DNA of 64,000 nt, taken from Pyrus communis. Taxonomy: Eukaryota; Streptophyta; Magnoliopsida; Rosales; Rosaceae. A program made the translations under genes and the position numbers. The DNA lies in contig NC_084817.1 of assembly GCF_963583255.1 (NCBI RefSeq), forward strand, positions 2,536,001 to 2,600,000, in the 5' to 3' direction. Shown piece after piece: positions 1-13,310 of this stretch (positions within the stretch are counted from its first letter, which is position 1; each line of letters starts with the position of its first letter). Under the pieces are notes generated by a model. That model was not told the origin of the DNA. It saw only the letters and a program-made list of their open reading frames with translations, and did not search any database.

Positions 1-1072
1 GATGTCAGTGATGGATGATGGTTTAGATGGTAGATTTGAGGTACCAATGGAGCCTGCAGTGCGAAAACAGGAAATCAAAGCAAAGAAAACCAAATTGCTG
101 GCCCTTTTACAGACGGTATGTAGTTGTATTGTGCTCTTAATTAGTATAAATTATCTGATTTGGTAATGAATTAAATTTTCTATATCCAAAAGGTGTAGAC
201 AATCCACATTTTCTTGTTCCGAAACATTTCTTTACAAATGTGTTGGACTTAGAAATTGTATTTGGGCACTAACGGATCGGTATTATTCCTTCTGATGCAG
301 CTTGATGACTGCTACAACCAATGTGCCGATGAGATTCATACAGTTGTATCAGCATTTCATGCTGCAACCGAGACAGATCCTCATATACACGCTCGTTTTG
401 CGCTTCAAACTGTCTCTTTGCTGTATAAAAGTCTGAGGGAGCGGATTAGCACGCATTTCCTTTCAATAAGTGAAAATTCAAGCCCTGCATCCCCCAGTGA
501 GAGTGAAAGGTCTTTCGAAATCCAAAAGCAGTTGGCTCTTCAGCATCTGAAGAAGAAAGAACATCAAATATGGAGACCTCAGAGAGGCTTGCCTGAAAGA
601 TCCGTCTCAGTGTTACGTGCCTGGATGTTTCAGAACTTCCTTCATCCGTGAGCTTTCTCACGAACGTCTTAAGAGTTTTGCTTACTATAATGCCCGTCTT
701 CGCATATGTGCTCAAACAATCTCTTATCAATAACATGTCTTATCAATTTAATCGATTTTCAGGTACCCTAAAGATTCGGAGAAGCATGTTCTTGCAGTAA
801 AAAGTGGATTGACAAGAAACCAGGTACGTGATCACTGATAATATTGGGCATTTGAATCCACAGCTTCTAAGAACTCATTATTTTTTCTATATATTTGGCT
901 ATACTAGGTATCCAATTGGTTCATAAATGCTCGTGTCCGGCTATGGAAACCGATGATAGATGAAATGTACTCGGAGATGAACCGAAGAAAGACTCGTCAG
1001 AACGAAAACCTCGAGAGAAACCACAAAAGCCACCACATTAGGATTAACACTCACAAATTTGGTGTCAATTGA
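1..1072 (+). CDS. ATH1: BEL1-like homeodomain protein, ATH1 type (3' part; 5' end outside window)
   Basis: A TALE-class transcription factor that in plants pairs with KNOX proteins in the nucleus. Four exons join in frame: up to 115, 301-647, 763-823 and 908-1072, giving 228 residues from codon position 2. The first part is the end of the POX/BELL domain ([17 protein letters not shown]). The homeodomain follows, with the TALE three-residue loop ([10 protein letters not shown]), and the recognition helix reads [15 protein letters not shown]. All three introns are GT-AG, and the homeodomain is split by two of them, as is usual for BELL genes. The BELL linker wording ([16 protein letters not shown]) is closest to my memory of Arabidopsis ATH1, a flowering and boundary regulator, rather than BLH1 or BEL1. 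The ATH1 assignment is inference; the BELL family is certain. The SKY box and start lie upstream of the window. Confidence 0.93.
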
Positions 1073-2752
1073 AGGTTTTTGGAAGGTACATAGCAAATGG
1101 AAGGAATGGGCATTTCTGGATCATTTTGTAGGGAAACAATGCAAATATTGCAAGTGTATATTCCTCTATGCATGCTAAAAGTTTTAAGGAGTAGTTTCTT
1201 GTAAGCAATAGCACAATTGAAGTTCTGATAACCGATGCCTAATCTTGGTTCTAAATAATTTATTTCCCTTAACCCAAATATTAACCTTAATTACCTTTTT
1301 AATGGAAAAATTATTTATGAATACTCAATTTCTTCTTCTGCATGTCATTGTTTATTTCTGTTCATTGATCTAGCTTCGATTTGGGTTAGAAATATATTAT
1401 TTCTCTTCTTAATAAAAACCCGTCAAAAATTTCTTTGCTCAACACAGTGAAGGTATTCTTCGTTGAAGGAAGTCTGGCAAGGAGACGAGTAATCATTTGG
1501 TTCCAATTGATTGCGAGTCTCAAAGCTGTTCGGCATCTGCCTCTGCCCATGATGCCTTCCAAAATGCCCTCCCAGTTTCGCTTCCTTGCCGAAAATCGTT
1601 AAATAAGATAGTGCTCTAAATTACTCTAATCTACAAGAAAATTCAAAGTCGAGTACTATAAAGAAAGCACGTTGTCTTGATTGACTGACTTAACGTGGGG
1701 GTGTGGGCACAATTCCTTGCCAGTGGTTGGGATTTGGGACACCAACAATACCATCCATATTTCCTACTCGTTTAGGCTCCAACTCTGTTGTGTACCTCTA
1801 CGTCTACGGAATGATTTAGCTTTACCACTCTATTTTTTTATTGCCATAGTTATGTTGTTAAACTATGAATTTGAGTCGCACGTTGAAGCAATAATTAATA
1901 TGACCAATAATATAAATTTACAGGTTGATGACATAACGACAAGAGAGAACAAGTGGCATGTAAAAGAAATGAACCAATAGTTTATAGGCATGCACTACCA
2001 AACCATTTATATCATGCAGGCCATGACAGACTCCATCAAGCCCCTCCCTTTTACCGCAGAGTGATTAATTGAGTCATATTTGTGCCAACGACGATCGATG
2101 GCTACTTGGGCTGACACATTATCCACCACCAAAAGTTGAATAGTGTGCCACATCAATGAAACCTAAAAGAAACCGGCCTTCACGTAACTTTTCGGTTTTG
2201 TAGTACAGCTAAAGATCAGCAAGTTTTGAGTGCGACAGGCTCCCGCTTTAATCAACATATCATAACTACGAGAAGAACAAAAAATAAAACTAAAAGAAGA
2301 AAATTGATGAATCAACAACTAAAGATCAGCAAGTTTTATGTGCAACCGGCACCCGATAGAATCAACTTATAAGAACAAAAACTAAACCAAAAGAAGAAAA
2401 TCGATCAATCAACAGAAAAACCATATCGAGAACACGAGGAAAGATACAAGTTCATCATCGATTTTATAACATTATTGAGATTTACGTTTTTGTTTGTCAC
2501 CAAATGTTTATTTCAACGATATACAGACAACTAGACCTCCCCCTTCCTCAACTAACATTTGTGTTTACAAATGAAAGAATCATATCTGCTTCCCCTGTGA
2601 TTTTATCCCCTGTATCTTTCTCTTTCTTTCTCTATATCTACAGAACCGCTAATAATCCCCTTACCATTTTTCAACCCCCAAAAATCTAAATGAAAAAACT
2701 CAGATAGCTTACAGAAAAGAAACGCGTTTCGCAAACCCTTTTTCAACTTCTT
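1073..2752. other. 3' flank of the BELL gene and intergenic region
   Basis: No supportable gene. It holds the BELL 3'UTR (about 1073-1250), AT-rich spacer, one unconvincing open frame at 1681-1980, and a tandem repeat at 2208-2420. From about 2480 it is probably 3'UTR of the minus-strand NDL gene. Confidence 0.5.
2208..2420. repeat. Two-copy tandem repeat, period about 108 bp
   Basis: The phrase CTAAAGATCAGCAAGTTTT recurs at about 2209 and 2318. It is followed each time by a similar G/C-rich stretch, an ATCAAC motif and a purine-rich AAAGAAGAAAAT tail. The copies have diverged by substitutions and small indels. Confidence 0.7.
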
Positions 2753-5700
2753 TCAGGAATGAGGAATCCGAGTTTTTATCGGTTTCAACTTCAAGCCCAT
2801 GCTTTCTGGTGAAAGAAGCTCAGGCGCGATGCAGGAAGGACTCAAGGGGCTTCTTGGGCTGACACTAGACTGAGAAGGCCTGTATAAACCATATCCCATG
2901 AGGAAGTACTCTAGCGGTATCAACATCGCATGTGGCTGCTCCTCTGTCACCATTGACCCACATGCCTGAACCTGCAGGTCACCCACACGTCCAACAATGA
3001 GCTAACTTCAAATTCATGGAAAGATACAACTAAAACTTGATATGAACGTACAAATTAGATCCGGGTTGCATACCTCAACCAAGGCACTATATCTTCTATC
3101 TAGTTTTGAGGTCATGTACAGAGCTTCTGAGTGAAACGGAGAGCTGTCCCCAACAAATATTAGCGTACGGCATTGTAGCTTTCTCAATCTTTCGGAAATG
3201 TCAGGCCTCCTGTGAGACAAAAAAACAGAATTACTCCCATGCCACCTAATGCATCAAACTCCGAATATGAAGTGCTTATAATTAAGCATCCTGAATGCAT
3301 TTTGTGAGGTTCACACTACAGAATGCCACACTGATTGCAAATATCACATTGATAATTTGTCTGCTGTGGACAACCCCTACCCAAGAGGGTGATTTGCCTA
3401 ATGGGATTGATCATAAAATAAAAATATAAAGAAAAATATCCGGAAAGGAATTTACCCATTCATTGCTTCAAGAAACCGCCAAACATTCGAACTATGCCTT
3501 TCGTCTAGCGACTGTAAGAGCATACACACATTCGACATGTGATCAGCACTTAACCACCATCATTGTTGGTTTTAAACAGACAATGAACATAACATAATAA
3601 GAGAAGGTAATAAAGGCTAGAACACTAACTCTTCTGCATGCCTGAACTATATCCGACTCTGGTACTTGAACACCACCACGAACTTCCTGAAGCCAGGATT
3701 TAAAACTTAAACAATCAAACCAGAAATAGATGCCGGGACACAAATATATGTGAGTTCAACTAGAACAGTGGCAGACCTTGCTGAAGTACCGGTTAAGCAA
3801 TATCTCCTTAACCACCCCGCACATGCCATAAAAGTAAAGCAAATTCGACATCACCTGAAAATGACATGAAAAGTCATGTGAGAACCAGATTTTTCTTAAA
3901 CCCAATATAGTTAAAGGTCCAGAAAGGGGAGAAAGAAAACCTTATTATACAACCATTCTGTCCAAGTGGCTGCTTTGCATATAGGAGAAACAAGTATCAA
4001 ACCCATGACACGTGGTCTATATTTCATCTGTTGCCAAGAGTTATAGAAAAATCAGATGATCTATTAAGGACTTATTGAAAAATAAGGAACACATATAAGC
4101 ACTAATCAGCACTATCTTACAGCAAATTGGGTGAGAATGAAAGCTCCAGCTGTAACCCCCATACACATCACTGCACCGAGTCTACGAAGAGAGAAAGAGA
4201 GGTCAGGGTAACTCCCTTCATTTTTCAATCCATCGAAGGATCATGATTTATTTGTGTGTTTAGTAAATGGGAATGAGAGACTAAACCAGAAGCATTCTAA
4301 TGAACAGCCAACTAATTCAGATCACTTGAAATCAAGCTCTTGATTCACATAAAATAGAGCATGAAATGAAAATTTCATTTACCCAAAAAAGTCGAGAACC
4401 TCAGCAATCTGATCTACTAAATCATCAACAGAATACAAAGGATCATCAATAAAATAGAGCATGAAATGAAAATTTCATTTACCCGAAAAAGTCGAGAACC
4501 TCAGCAATCTGATCTACTAAATCATCAACAGAATACAAAGGATCATCAAGGCTGATTGCAGAAGCTCCCAACTGAAAAAGTTCTTGAAGAAAGCACGAGA
4601 TCAGATACGATGTGAATAATAGCACTCAATACAAGAGAAAATCTGACCAGTATTAAAGTCAGGAAAATCAAGTGGAAGCCATACATGTAGTCAAGTTATT
4701 GAATTACAAACCTCATGCCCAGGAGGACTGATATGATATATGCAAAAGTTGTGGAGCAGCAAGGAACAAGCTTCTGGACAAAGGAATAATCCTTGAAAGC
4801 AGGACATATCTGGTAAATCAGATAATAAGACAAATGTTAAGTTGGACCTTCAAAGTAATGCCACGAAAAGGAATGATGACGTTGAAATGTTTGGTTGAGA
4901 TAATCCATGATGCTCAAGATTTTAAATACTTGTACTAAGTGGTAAAAAATTTAGACAGAATTTCTCCAATTTAGGCAAAAATAAAAAAGCAAAGCCTGGT
5001 TAGGAAACTGCATTCATAACAAATAAATTTCAGAGATAGAAATTGATCAAACATATTTTCTTACCACACATGATATTTCAGGGTTATGAACAATTTGATT
5101 CTACTAAAACAATTGGAATTGAAAATAATGGGTAAGATCAATGAACTAAACTACCGGGCAATAAAGTTCAATTTCGTGAGTAGCACACGTCCACGTATAC
5201 AAGACAAAGACAAACCAAAAGTACAACCAACCAAAACAACAATTACCGGTAGCTAAGCTATGTTTTACTTACGATTTAAGGCTAAATCAGGATACGTGAC
5301 AAGAGCTGGCTTGTCCGGATCTCCCCACACAGCGACAGACACATAACCAAGACAGGTTCTTACAAGATGCTCCTGCCGAGATATTCCATAACCAGATACA
5401 ATTTAGAAAACATTTCAGGAAAGTAAATTGAGCAAAACAAATATGAAGTTCTAAAAACAGAATAGTGACATTCTTATGACTGCGAATCAGCATTCAGGAG
5501 TTAGACGGCGCACGTTAAAAAGTAATTTACTCCAAGGAGATGAGATCATGAGAATACCAACCATACCAAAGTATATTACCATCAAGAAGAAAAGTAGAGT
5601 GTTCATGTGCAGTTAGCACCCTTAACAACAACGTAGAAAATTGACCACTTTTGCTGATATGGGCACATTACCAATCATCAAAATAAAGAAAGTTTGAATC

Positions 5701-6218
5701 TTTTAATCTTTAACTCCAAGAATATCATCATTCCAGTTACTAGCCAACCAAATAGAATATATTTCCCGCAGAAAAATTAAACTACTAACTATTTTCTAGA
5801 TAATTGACTTATATACTCAGCTTCCAAATGAGAAAAAATGCATTTGCTTTTCAACAGAAACAAAATTTTAACAAAAACCCAAAAATAAATAGACAATCAG
5901 AATTAATTAGCCTGCAATTAAGAAAAAGTAATGTTGCAGTAATCATTCCAGATGAACAAGTAAATAATAGTCAATTCCTCTCAACAACACGCATTTTTCG
6001 TAATCAAAGAGTTGGCCATTTCGGAAATAGGAGAATCAAACGCAATACGTTTTGCATTATGCAAATTTCAAAATTTTCTCGGCAGCCAAACAGAACAAAG
6101 TGTTTGATAAAAGCAAAATACAATACAAAATTTCAGGAATGTGGGTTGTTTTGTTTACCTTTCCGCCAAGAGAAACCCCCTCCATATCCACCGACACTGA
6201 ATCACTTGAATCCCCCAT
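2753..6218 (-). CDS. NDL1: NDR family protein, N-MYC downregulated-like (NDL)
   Basis: Plant NDL proteins are alpha/beta-hydrolase-fold proteins without obvious catalytic activity; Arabidopsis NDLs bind G-protein beta-gamma and affect auxin transport. About ten exons read on the minus strand. Exon 1 (6218-6159) encodes a 20-residue start, [20 protein letters not shown]. Further exons give the NDR core: [20 protein letters not shown] (about 5372-5274), HISPPGHE (about 4711-4808), [20 protein letters not shown] (4571-4483), [12 protein letters not shown] (about 4183), [13 protein letters not shown] (about 4025), [20 protein letters not shown] (about 3209) and the family C-terminus ([20 protein letters not shown], then [20 protein letters not shown]) ending at the stop at 2753. 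The leader before the ATG is CT-rich. One exon has a second, probably skipped copy in the next intron. Small exons were located by reading and their exact edges are approximate. Confidence 0.9.
4351..4549. repeat. 100-bp tandem duplication covering an NDL exon end and its splice donor
   Basis: Positions 4351-4449 and 4451-4549 are identical except for one base (A at 4385, G at 4485). Each copy contains the coding stretch for [20 protein letters not shown], the GT donor and about 30 bp of intron. The upstream copy in gene order (4451-4549) is attached to the exon start and acceptor at 4571. The other copy lies inside the following intron, without the normal acceptor. Confidence 0.95.
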
Positions 6219-6224
6219 TTTCCC

Positions 6225-6360
6225 TCTCTCCTCTCTTCTCTCTCTCTCTCTCTCTATCTCTCTCTAAAGTCCTCAAATGGCTGAGGCATTGGGTTTGGTT
6301 TCCATGGTTTATATATAAATATGAAAATACAAATCTTTCTCCTCTCTCTCTCTCTACTAA
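6225..6360 (-). promoter_or_regulatory. CT/GA-rich leader of NDL
   Basis: Just upstream of the ATG at 6218 the plus strand reads runs of CTCTCT at about 6228-6262 and 6340-6355, that is (GA)n in the sense of the gene. Such 5'UTR GA tracts are typical plant promoter-proximal elements bound by BPC/GAGA-type factors (family knowledge). The same arrangement recurs at three other genes here. Confidence 0.5.
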
Positions 6361-7284
6361 TGTCTCTGTCTGTCTCCTTTAAACGTTGACTCACTGTGAA
6401 CTCGAACGAGTCGCGAACCGAGTCACCGACGCTAAATCCCCCGAGATGTCTCACTTGCTGTTCGTACGTATGAACGGGGGTTTGATTTAACCAGAGTTAA
6501 GACCGAGAGGCCGACAGTTTTTGCAATTTTACTAAATTGCCCTTGCTTTCCTTATTTATTTATTTATTTTCTTTAAAAGATCCAAACCCTAACAATTTAT
6601 TTTTTTTTTTGAAAACAGATTATATTTATTTTTGGGTTTTTTTTACCGGTGAATTAGTTATGTATTTGAAGTTGTTTTTCTTTTTCGGATTTGGAGTTGT
6701 TTTTTTTTTTTTTTTTTTTTTTTTGAGACAAAATTAGTAAAGGAATGTTAGTTGCTTTTTGAAGCAAGGGCTAGATTGTAAATTAGCCATGATGTTGGCA
6801 ATTGGGGGTACATCAAGCATTTGGTGTTATTTACGTGTCCGTATCAAAATGACAAGGATATTATTTTCAAAAATATATGTGGATTTTGGGTGGATCAATT
6901 ACTACGCCCTAGTAATTAATCCTATTAATTGCAATGGGCAGATAATAAGTGGCGAATTTGAATACTCTCATGATCTTATTGTTCGAAATCTAAAAATTAG
7001 AAAATTCGAATCTTTATTTGTGCGAAGAGAAATCAAAATTTTTATTTTGTGTGAGATCAGTTAGCGGAATAATCCTTAGATTCCCGACAATGAAATTTGG
7101 GAAGGATCGACTTTAAGTGACAAAGTGTTTCAGATTAGAGATCTGTTATGGCACAAATTGAATCTAGCAATTAATCTTACTATTTTGTGGGGATCATGAG
7201 AAATACGTGTTCTGCATTCTTACTTTAGCTTTTAGGTTCATTTGGACGCACTGCATAATGAACATTCATGTTTTCATTCAATAT

Positions 7285-7425
7285 GCATTAAATTTAAGGA
7301 ACTTTAACGAAAATGTTTCGATACTATTTACTTTAACGAAAAACTATATTTTTATACTAAAAAACAAATTCTAACATTATTCACTTTATTTTTTATTTTA
7401 TCGTTTTCAAACCCTTTTAGTTTAT
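7285..7425. mobile_element. Short MITE-like repeat (TTTAACGAAAA family), copy 1
   Basis: The element shows TTTAACGAAAATGTTTC, then ACTTTAACGAAAAACTATAT, ACTAAAAA, and a CACTTTATTTTTTATTTTA segment. Related copies in the window lie at about 26335-26465 (degenerate) and, in reverse orientation, at about 40045-40195. I recall this repeat as very common in apple and pear introns; that is memory, not a search. Confidence 0.6.
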
Positions 7426-9339
7426 CCAAATCATTCATAAACACCAAATGAAACCTCAAAATCATTTTACGAACTCTTGATTGTTATATATTAAATGCAG
7501 CAAGAAATTTGCCCATTATAACAAAAATAGCATGCAGGTAAATACTTTTGATCACTTATCGCCTTCGGCCATATTAAGGCATATTAGTCAAAACATAATC
7601 GTACTAGCACACAAATAGGACCAAGTTGTGGTCCATTTTCTTTGAAAAAAACAAAACACAACTGGTGACGAACCACAGTTACTCATTATTTTCGAGTCTG
7701 TTGGAAGTTGGTTGAGAATTGTACTACATAACCACGATCAAGTAGATTCACATCTTACATAATATTGAACACTTTTTCATTGAGCCACTTGTTGTGGTTA
7801 TAGTCCTTTCAATTTAAATACTTATGCATGATGCCAAAATTCGAATACACACATGGATTGTATTGCTCATATTCAATGACGTAGAAAGATTTGCAAGCCT
7901 ATTGTTATTTAATTTTTATTTATTATTATTATTTAATTTTTTTTGCAAAGCATGGTAAGCTTTCATAATCACAATCGAAGGATTAGCCGCTGAGACATCA
8001 TGTGGCCAGAAATAACTTGTAAGTGCAACCATGCAATTATATATTATAATTTTTTTTTATTTAATTTTTTTTCATCAAGTTATTGGTATATGTCGTTACC
8101 ACACACCAGACAGCAATGCAAACATTAAGTTTTCACGCAATTTTCGGTCCTTTTACCGAAACGTTTTTCAGAACAGACAACGATCCTTCAACGGAAATTG
8201 CCAGGCAAACACAACCACGTCACAATTTTCTTTTTCTCAAACAAATTGTTACTGTTGTAGTAGGCCATGTTTAAAATATAGATAAAGATGAAAATATTGA
8301 TATGTAAATTTTTTGAAATGTTGATGGATATATCAACATCAATATCAGTTGACTTCAATGAAAAATATGAAATTTTACAATGTGAGTATATCAACTCACT
8401 CAAATTTAGTCGAAATTTAAAAAAATCACAAAAACAAATTCAAAAGTTTGAAATTTGCAATGTGTTCCGGCAAAATTTCTATAGTGATTCGATAAATATC
8501 ATCCTCGTTGATTTTTCTATACCTCGCTGATATAAGGTGAAGTTTGCATTTCATCCCTCTTTCTATATCGATCATTGATTTATCAGATATTTCGATAGAG
8601 ATATCGCAATTTCGTGGACATTTTAAACTGGTCGTAGGCATTTACATCCGTCCACTAATTGATATAATGTTTAGGCCATTAATTCTTCGATTCAATAGGT
8701 TATTGATTCCTCAATTGATTTCTCCTTATTGAATTAGGAGTATTTGTGTAAATTATCAGGGTAACCATACCATTGTATAAAGTGGTTATGCTTCACACTG
8801 TAATACACTACGAAATTCTTATTAAAAATTTTCGTTATTCTCTCTCAAATTATTTCCCCACACTAACTGTTAATTATTAACAATCAATTCCTCTAATTAC
8901 CAGATGATATTTATTTTTGGTGGGGCGTAAAAATATTTCAAACTTTAATTAAAGTTTAAAATTTTTAATTGAAGATTATTGTATCATTGAGCACGCTTGC
9001 TTAAAGAAAAATTCAAGGCCAATTACATTCAGATACGAGTTGTTTATGCCCACGAGTCACCGAGTTGAAATAAGTGTTTACATTTGTGCTTCATCAGATA
9101 TTTTTCTTTAATTGTCATGATAAGTCACGATCAGCTTGGACACATGATCTTATTTAATAATTTTAAAAAATGATTTAGAAGTACAATAAATGGGAATATA
9201 ATCATAATTATTTGCATATAAAGCTGACTATACTATTCAATTCAATAGTTTTAATGAAATTGTGACACTAACTTATCCAGAACGTGTTCATTTTCAATCT
9301 AATTTCAATTTAATAATGCAGTTATTTAGTAGACAGTCT

Positions 9340-9500
9340 AGTGATGTTCATTTTCACTTATAAGCGATTGGTGAGAGATCTTAGGTTCGATTCTTGCTAA
9401 AAGCGAATTTGAATCATATTATTGCTAGTTTATTGTGAGATTTAGCCTAATTCTCTATCTTTTAGTGTATATAATATTATTTGTTCTAAAACAATGAATG
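9340..9500 (+). mobile_element. tRNA-derived SINE-like element
   Basis: A pol III B-box-like motif (GGTTCGATTCT at about 9382) is preceded by an A-box-like TATAAGCGATTGGTGAG. It is followed by a body (GCGAATTTGAATCATATTATT) ending near TTAGTGTATATAATATTATT and an A-rich tail. I could not define target-site duplications. An antisense relative lies at about 51105-51245. Confidence 0.5.
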
Positions 9501-10790
9501 AAATGTAGAGATAAAATTAGACGCAACAATATATCATTAGATTGAGATTTTCAATGGCGGCTAACTAGTTTCAAATAAGCTTTTCTTTTAATCACCATAG
9601 GAAGTTCAATGGTTGAGAATGAATTTCAAGCTCGGATTTCATATGGCAAGTGTTGGGTTCAAATTCAGACACTGATAAATCCCAGGATGGCGGCCATGAA
9701 AAAAATGAAATGTACCCTTAAAATAGTGAATTGTTGTGACAAAACCATTAACTAGTCTTTAAAAAAAGTCTTTCTTTCACTAGAGGCAAACGGAACTCTA
9801 AATTTTTTTATTGTATATTAAAATGTGCTCCATTTTTTATTCACCAGTTAAATTCTACCTACTCAATCTCAATAGCTAATTAAACTGGAAACAACATGAG
9901 AGGATCTTGTCAATATATAAAAGATAAAACCCTTCATCGGGCGTCCATATGACACTTACCAACTTCATAATCCATATCTATATCTCTATATATATGTGTT
10001 TGTCTTGAATTTGCTTTAAAATTAATTAATTCGTAACCCAATCATATGCCAAATTGAATTTGTTTTGGAATTACTTATACTTAAGATACACTCTTGTAAT
10101 TAAGGTCATAAATGACTACAAAAACCTACATATATAAGTACACCATAAGTTCCAACATCCCATCAACATTAACCACCAACAATGAGAAATTAATCAAATT
10201 ATATAATTCCTATCATTTTTATCCTTTAATATTTGGCATGTTGTTGATTGCTTGTTTGAGAACAGCCACATCCGGTATACGACAAAAAAGTATAAAACTA
10301 ATATACGAGAGATTCCACTTTTAGTATTACTGAGATTTTTGGTGAGACACCTAGTAATAGGCGGTTAAGTTGGAATAATATCAATGATGTTAGTGGTAGC
10401 AACGTTGAACAACGTTATCTCTAAAGAAGATTTTAGGAGTCATGTGAAATTTATAAAAGGGGTCTTCTTAAGATAGTCTTCTAAAAAAATTGTTACAACA
10501 CATTGATGATACAATGTAAGAACTAAAACTAAAACAAATTTTAAAACTCACGCTAATTATTAGTTTTTAAATATTCATTATATAATAAGTGTTACTCTGT
10601 TTGCATCCATGAGTTATGGAGAAATGGAACTATTACGCTTGAGCAGTGCTATTCACACACCTTTTATTTACCTCTCATACACTTTTGTTAACCTTTGTCT
10701 ATAAAGTAGACAAACAATCTTTATGTGCCCAGCTTAGTAGAGCTTTTGTGAGGAGAAGCCCAATTGACCTAAGCTGCACCAGTACTGTTG

Positions 10791-11677
10791 GGGGGCGTTT
10801 GTTTGCCCTCACTAAACTTCCTTGGATTGTACTGGCTTAGCTGGGATTGCTAGCCAGTGTTTGATGTGAACAAGGATTACCATTAATGAGACTAGGTCGG
10901 ACTCGCACCGACTAAGTCCTTCATTAGGTAGTCTTAGTGAGGACCCCCAATATGTATGGGATTGCTAGTCCCGTCCTCAAACCTATTATGTTTGCCCGCT
11001 GCATCGTCTGCAAAACCCTTTAATCACCGCTTAGATCTGAAATAAAGCTCCACCTACCGGCCAAACCTCAAAATCGAACCACACAAAAAAAAAAAAAAAA
11101 AAAGGCGAAAAAATAACAACAAAATCCAACCAAAAATTCAAAATCCACCCATTGCCAGAAAATTATGAGATGACTTTGTAGGCGGAGAAGGCAATGCATG
11201 TATTTGAGGAAAGAGAGAGATCTGATTTTTTTTGGGAAAAAAAGGATGAGGAAGGCGGAAATGCTTAATAGCAGCAAGAGAGTGAAGATGATGAGCTTGT
11301 TTTGAAGGATTTGCAGTGACCTTTACACCTGCGTTTTGCAGGAAAAATATGGAGGAAAGAAGAAATGGGGCGGTGCCAGAGGGAGAAGAAAAGAAAAGAT
11401 GGTTCTGGAGGGTAGTCTTTTTGGAGTAAAGTAAAAGGGGAATAAATATGCATTAAAAAACATAAAATATTATTATATAAATATTAAATAATATAATATA
11501 TTACTATATATGCATTAATTAATATAATATTATATTTTATTAATTATCCTGTTTTTTAGTCCGACACTGCACCAAACGCTTTACTAAGTTAGTCCAACTT
11601 AGTCTAGTCTAAGTCAATCCAGCTTAGTCCCTGAAGCTAATCCAGTCCGAGATAGTCCGGTGCAACAAACGCACCCA
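10791..11677. mobile_element. Non-autonomous DNA transposon with terminal inverted repeats
   Basis: The left end reads GGGGGCGTTTGTTTGCCC and the right end is the inverse of GGGTGCGTTTGTTGCACC. Sub-terminal segments rich in ACTTAGTC / GACTAAGT occur in both halves. There is no transposase frame. The interior has a purine-rich block and AT-rich DNA around 11450-11540. The target-site duplication is not clear, so the superfamily is left open. Confidence 0.7.
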
Positions 11678-12065
11678 GGGCTTGGCCTCCGAATTGTACG
11701 TGGGACGAGTTTCTGCCTCATACAGCTTGAGCCGAAGCCACACTTACACTTTTAAGTTGGTAATATGTTATTTTATGTCTCATATTATTATATTTTAGAT
11801 GTATTATTTTTTTATTTATAAGTGACAAGTTTTATGTTTGATTATATGAATTTTAATTTTTTTATCTTTTAAAATAAATATATAATTGTATACAAAATAT
11901 ATTTTATGTCTTATCTTTAAAAACTTCGGGACAAGTGTATAATTAAAACAATTCTCACAATAGTCGATGCATTATTTATTTATTTTCTATGTGAAAAAAT
12001 AGTTGACGCATTATTTTTTTATTTTTTTCGAAAAAATAATTGATACATCTAATTCTTCTTTGTTT

Positions 12066-12822
12066 AGGATGACAATTCTAACCGTTAAACCTGATAATCG
12101 TGAATAACCACCATGATGGATTGGATTTGAATATGAAAATTCTAGTATGGTATGGATATGGGGAAAAACTATGAACTTTATTCGGTTATGGTTTTGGATA
12201 TGGTTATAGAGATCCTCAATCCGTATCCGTCCTCGAATCCAACCCGAATATATATATATATATATATTTGATATATAATATAATTTTATTCAATTTACTG
12301 AACCCTCCATATACTAATTCATTATGCATGTATCAAACCATATACTATATTTATTATGCACCAAACATCATGCATGGGGCATACCAACAACCTCATCAAT
12401 TCAATACTCTTATTGTTATACTCAACTAAATTAATTCATTGAAATTATTTTATATATTAATTATCAAATATTACAAGTTTATCAGATTCATCTCTCTTCA
12501 AGAGTCTCACTGTCAAGATATTTGTACATGTTATCATGAACAACTTCAAATATATTGTTAGTTTTATGTAATTGGATGTTGCTATTTAATGACGGAATTA
12601 GTATCTACTAAAATTTATAATGCGTCAATTGAATAAATATAATATTTTTTTTTTTTGACGAAGATGGATATAACTGATAATCGATTGAAAATCCGTTACC
12701 CGGTGGATATGATTATGGATAATCCCCGATGGTTAATTTACGGTTATAAATATGGTTAATTTTCGTGGTTATGAGGATGAATACAGCATTTCCGTTTCTA
12801 AACCGAACTATTGCCATCCCTA
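12066..12822. mobile_element. hAT-like non-autonomous element
   Basis: The ends are AGGATGACAATTCTAACC on the left and CCGAACTATTGCCATCCCTA on the right, an imperfect inverted repeat of the AGGGATGGCAAT type common in plant hAT elements. The flanks (TCTTTGTT and TCCTTTGT) could be a decayed 8-bp duplication. The interior repeats GGATATGG/GGTTATGG-like words in both halves and includes a (TA)n run at about 12249-12270. No coding capacity. Confidence 0.6.
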
Positions 12823-13149
12823 TCCTTTGTGGATATAATCATATAGATTTGATTATGTTTGATCGTGATCACAAGTAGGATGTAATTTCCAACCAACCCT
12901 TAATAAATAAAAAAATAAATAATCATAATTTACGATCAATTATGTCGGTTTTTAAGGGAAAAAAAAAGTTGGACAGCACTGCATAGCAATTGGCAGACAT
13001 GTGAACCTCGTTTCCGTCGAAACTTGGAACTAACACCCATGTATTACGCGTGAAAAAGTTTTAAGTGTTCGCACCTGGCCAAATGGGCCCCATTTAAAGC
13101 TCCATGGCTTTTGTCAAGACGATTATCCTCTCTTGTGAAGGTTTCGGAA

Positions 13150-13310
13150 ATTTTTCATTTACATTCCTTCATCGTATATCGTTTGATCAATTTTTATTAG
13201 ATATTGTTTATATGTAATTTTAAATAAAAAAATTTATAATAATTTATAACCTCACGATGTACAATGAATAGATGTAATTTGAGGATTCGAGAAGGATCCT
13301 CCTGGCATAA
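13150..13310. repeat. Short dispersed repeat ending in GGATCCTC (copy 1)
   Basis: The pattern is CATCGTATATCGTTTGATCAA, TTTTTATTAGATATTGTTTA, TAATTTTAAATAAAAAAATT, then CACGATGTACAATGAATAGA and GAGGATTCGAGAAGGATCC. Clearly related segments occur at about 58545-58664 and 61510-61650, next to the NBS-LRR gene and a Copia relic. Confidence 0.6.

Noticed and set aside
1681..1980. 99-codon open frame after the BELL gene
   Set aside because: No recognisable domain; isolated, with no promoter or splice context.
5804..6382. 192-codon plus-strand open frame
   Set aside because: It runs through NDL intron 1, exon 1 in antisense and the CT-rich leader. The Ser/Leu run is the microsatellite.
8031..8732. 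Cluster of short overlapping open frames on both strands
   Set aside because: Lys/Ile/Phe-rich translations of AT-rich DNA with no domain, splice logic or codon bias. Possibly an old repeat.
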